A stretch of DNA of 64,000 nt, from positions 1 to 64,000 of the forward strand of contig NZ_JAHLOF010000003.1 in assembly GCF_018917235.1 (NCBI RefSeq), written 5' to 3'. The translations under genes and the position numbers were made by a program. Of the stretch, positions 62,179 through 64,000 are shown in pieces (position 1 is the stretch's first letter; each line of letters starts with the position of its first letter). A model generated the notes under the pieces. It saw only the letters and a program-made list of their open reading frames with translations. It was not told where the DNA came from and made no database searches. The DNA comes from Metaclostridioides mangenotii (GTDB lineage: Bacteria > Bacillota > Clostridia > Peptostreptococcales > Peptostreptococcaceae).

Positions 62179-64000
62179 TTATTTTGCAGTTGCTGTTTCT
62201 CTTTTTGTGTAGTTTAGTTTTCCACCTGCTTTTAGTACTTCTACTTCTTTATCAGACAGCTCTACCTTTACTAATATCTTTTCATTAGTAGTAAGATTGT
62301 TAATTTCAATTAAACCACTATCTAATTTATTCAAAATATTAGGGAATTCTAATTTATCTAATAGATTAATTTTGTCGTAATCAGTTTCATTAAGAAATTC
62401 CATCGGAACAATTCCACTATTTATAAGATTTGCTTTGTGTATTCTCGCAAAACTCTTTACAAGCACTCCTTTAACGCCTAAATATAGAGGTGCAAGTGCA
62501 GCATGTTCTCTACTAGATCCTTGCCCGTAATTTTCACCACCTATAATAAATCCTCCACCATTTTCTTTGGCCCTGTCAGGGAAGGCTTCATCTACTGTGT
62601 TAAAGCAGAAATTTGATAGGTACGGAATATTACTCCTAAATGGTAGTAGCTTAGCATTTGAAGGCATTATATGATCTGTTGTTATATTATCTTCAACTTT
62701 TAGTACTACATTTCCAGATATACTTTCTTCTAACTCTTTACTAACAGGGAATGGTTTGATATTCGGTCCCCTAACAACATCTACATTATTACCAATTTCT
62801 GAAGGCTTTATTATCATGCTATCGTCAATTAAAAATTTATCAACATCTAAATCTATAAAAGTTATTTCGTATTTTGATGCATCAGTTAACACTCCTTCCA
62901 ATGCACTTACTGCTGCAGTTTCTGGGCTAACTAAGTAAACATCTGCACTAAGAGTGCCACTTCTACCATAGAAATTACGATTGAATGTTCTAAGAGAAAC
63001 TGCATCAGTACCAGGAGACTGTCCCATACCTATACAAGGTCCACACGAATTTTCTAATATTCTACCTCCAGCACTTATGATATCTCCTAACGCTCCATTT
63101 CTTGCTATCATCTCCATTACTTGTCTAGATCCTGGAGCTATTACCAAACTAACATCTTTATGAACTTTTTTTCCTTTTAATATCTGTGATACCTTCATTA
63201 AATCTTCATACGATGAATTTGTACAACTTCCAATAGCAACTTGATCTACTTTTATTTCACCAATATTTGATATCTCATCTACATTATCTGGGCTATGTGG
63301 TTTCGCTGCAAGTGGCTTTAACTCAGATAAATCTATTGTTATTTCTTGATCATAAGTTGCATCATCATCAGCCTTTAACTCAACCCACTCATCAAGTCTA
63401 TTTTGAGCTTTAAAAAAGTCTCTTGTTTTAGCATCACTTGGGAATATAGAAGTTGTAGCACCTAGTTCAGCACCCATATTTGTTACTGTTGCTCTTTGAG
63501 GTACTGAAAGGTACTTTAGACCTTCACCTCCATATTCATAAACTTTGCCTACTCCACCCTTTACAGTTTCTCTTCTAAGTACTTCAAGTATAATATCTTT
63601 AGATGAAACCATTGGATTTAACTTACCAATTAAATTAACCTTACAGACTTTAGGTGCATTTATATAATACGTTCCACCAGCCATAGCTATTGCAACATCT
63701 AATCCTCCTGCTCCCATCGCTAGCATTCCAACACCACCAGCAGTAGGAGTATGGCTGTCAGATCCCAGAAGAGTATCACCAGGAGTTGAGAATCTTTCTA
63801 AAAATACCTGGTGACAGATTCCATTTCCAGGCTTAGAAAATAACACTCCGTATTTATCTGCTACAGTTTGAATGTACTTGTGGTCGTCAGCATTTTCAAA
63901 TCCTTGTTGTAACATATTATGATCTACAAATGCTACACTACGCTTAGTTTTAACTCTATCTATTTCCATAGCTTCTAATTGTAAGTAAGCCATAGTTCCC
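62179..64000 (-). CDS. Aconitate hydratase (5' end beyond the window)
   Basis: Aconitase of the compact clostridial/IPMI-like type, about 640 aa when complete. The frame stays open through the right edge: codons before the ATG at 63993 read Gly-Thr, matching the conserved DATGTMAYLQ, so the first 35-40 residues are missing. The 4Fe-4S ligands are in GSCTNSSYEDL (about residue 255 of the visible part) and NSCGPCIGMG (about 315). The swivel domain has QGSSREHAALAPLYLGVKGVL and FARIHKANLINSGIVPMEF. It is co-transcribed with isocitrate dehydrogenase. Confidence 0.95.
   Translation of the reverse strand, partial: GTMAYLQLEAMEIDRVKTKRSVAFVDHNMLQQGFENADDHKYIQTVADKYGVLFSKPGNGICHQVFLERFSTPGDTLLGSDSHTPTAGGVGMLAMGAGGLDVAIAMAGGTYYINAPKVCKVNLIGKLNPMVSSKDIILEVLRRETVKGGVGKVYEYGGEGLKYLSVPQRATVTNMGAELGATTSIFPSDAKTRDFFKAQNRLDEWVELKADDDATYDQEITIDLSELKPLAAKPHSPDNVDEISNIGEIKVDQVAIGSCTNSSYEDLMKVSQILKGKKVHKDVSLVIAPGSRQVMEMIARNGALGDIISAGGRILENSCGPCIGMGQSPGTDAVSLRTFNRNFYGRSGTLSADVYLVSPETAAVSALEGVLTDASKYEITFIDLDVDKFLIDDSMIIKPSEIGNNVDVVRGPNIKPFPVSKELEESISGNVVLKVEDNITTDHIMPSNAKLLPFRSNIPYLSNFCFNTVDEAFPDRAKENGGGFIIGGENYGQGSSREHAALAPLYLGVKGVLVKSFARIHKANLINSGIVPMEFLNETDYDKINLLDKLEFPNILNKLDSGLIEINNLTTNEKILVKVELSDKEVEVLKAGGKLNYTKRETATAK

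Overview
The window is AT-rich DNA from an anaerobic low-GC Firmicute, most likely class Clostridia and perhaps the Peptostreptococcaceae. That placement is inferred from the 5' end of a 16S rRNA gene at the left edge, the low GC content, strong AGGAGG-type ribosome sites, frequent TTG/GTG starts, and the gene repertoire (group B-type [FeFe] hydrogenase, two-subunit class I fumarase, malic enzyme). I see no prophage, insertion sequence, tRNA or CRISPR array.

Layout, left to right. 1-350: 5' end of an rRNA operon reading leftward, with its promoter. 0.35-6 kb: a membrane-anchored glucosaminidase and a polyamine ABC operon (XRE/cupin regulator, then potA-B-C-D). 6-13 kb: an acyltransferase; an operon for a VTC-type polyphosphate polymerase, DUF4956 and CotH kinase proteins; and the adjacent response regulator/histidine kinase. 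13-26 kb: mostly housekeeping genes (CvfB-like S1 protein, malic enzyme, fumarase, YgiQ radical SAM, thioesterase, PHP phosphatase, S1-repeat protein, MATE and CDF transporters). 26-35 kb: a glycine betaine/choline-type ABC pair, a DUF1846 protein, a small Cys-rich membrane protein and a MacB/FtsX-type ABC exporter. 35-40 kb: monomeric hydrogenase, DMT exporter and an SPFH/NfeD pair. 40-48 kb: a TrpXYZ-type amino-acid ABC operon behind an attenuator, then molybdate transport with a divergent one-component regulator. 48-64 kb: a Nik/Opp-type ABC operon, MarR-HsmA, a DUF6323/DUF6179-like pair, a zinc-ribbon protein, a glycosyltransferase with a PP2C-like phosphatase, a nitroreductase, and isocitrate dehydrogenase with aconitase (cut by the right edge).

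The most striking signal is at 40449-40810. A consensus promoter is followed by a 17-codon leader peptide with five Tyr codons (four in a row). Its stop codon overlaps the first of seven mutually exclusive RNA segments that end in two tandem terminators. The pairing logic matches ribosome-mediated attenuation by tyrosine and predicts that the downstream ABC transporter takes up tyrosine.

A second signal links the two-component system at 11-13.2 kb to the polyphosphate/CotH operon. The same 11-bp-spaced direct repeat (TTGCCRCAAATTTGCCR-like) lies upstream of both the response regulator and the VTC operon. Other candidate operators sit on promoters for the XRE/pot operon, modA, MarR-HsmA, the betaine ABC operon and the zinc-ribbon gene. 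All functional statements come from reading the sequence and recalling protein families; no database search was run.
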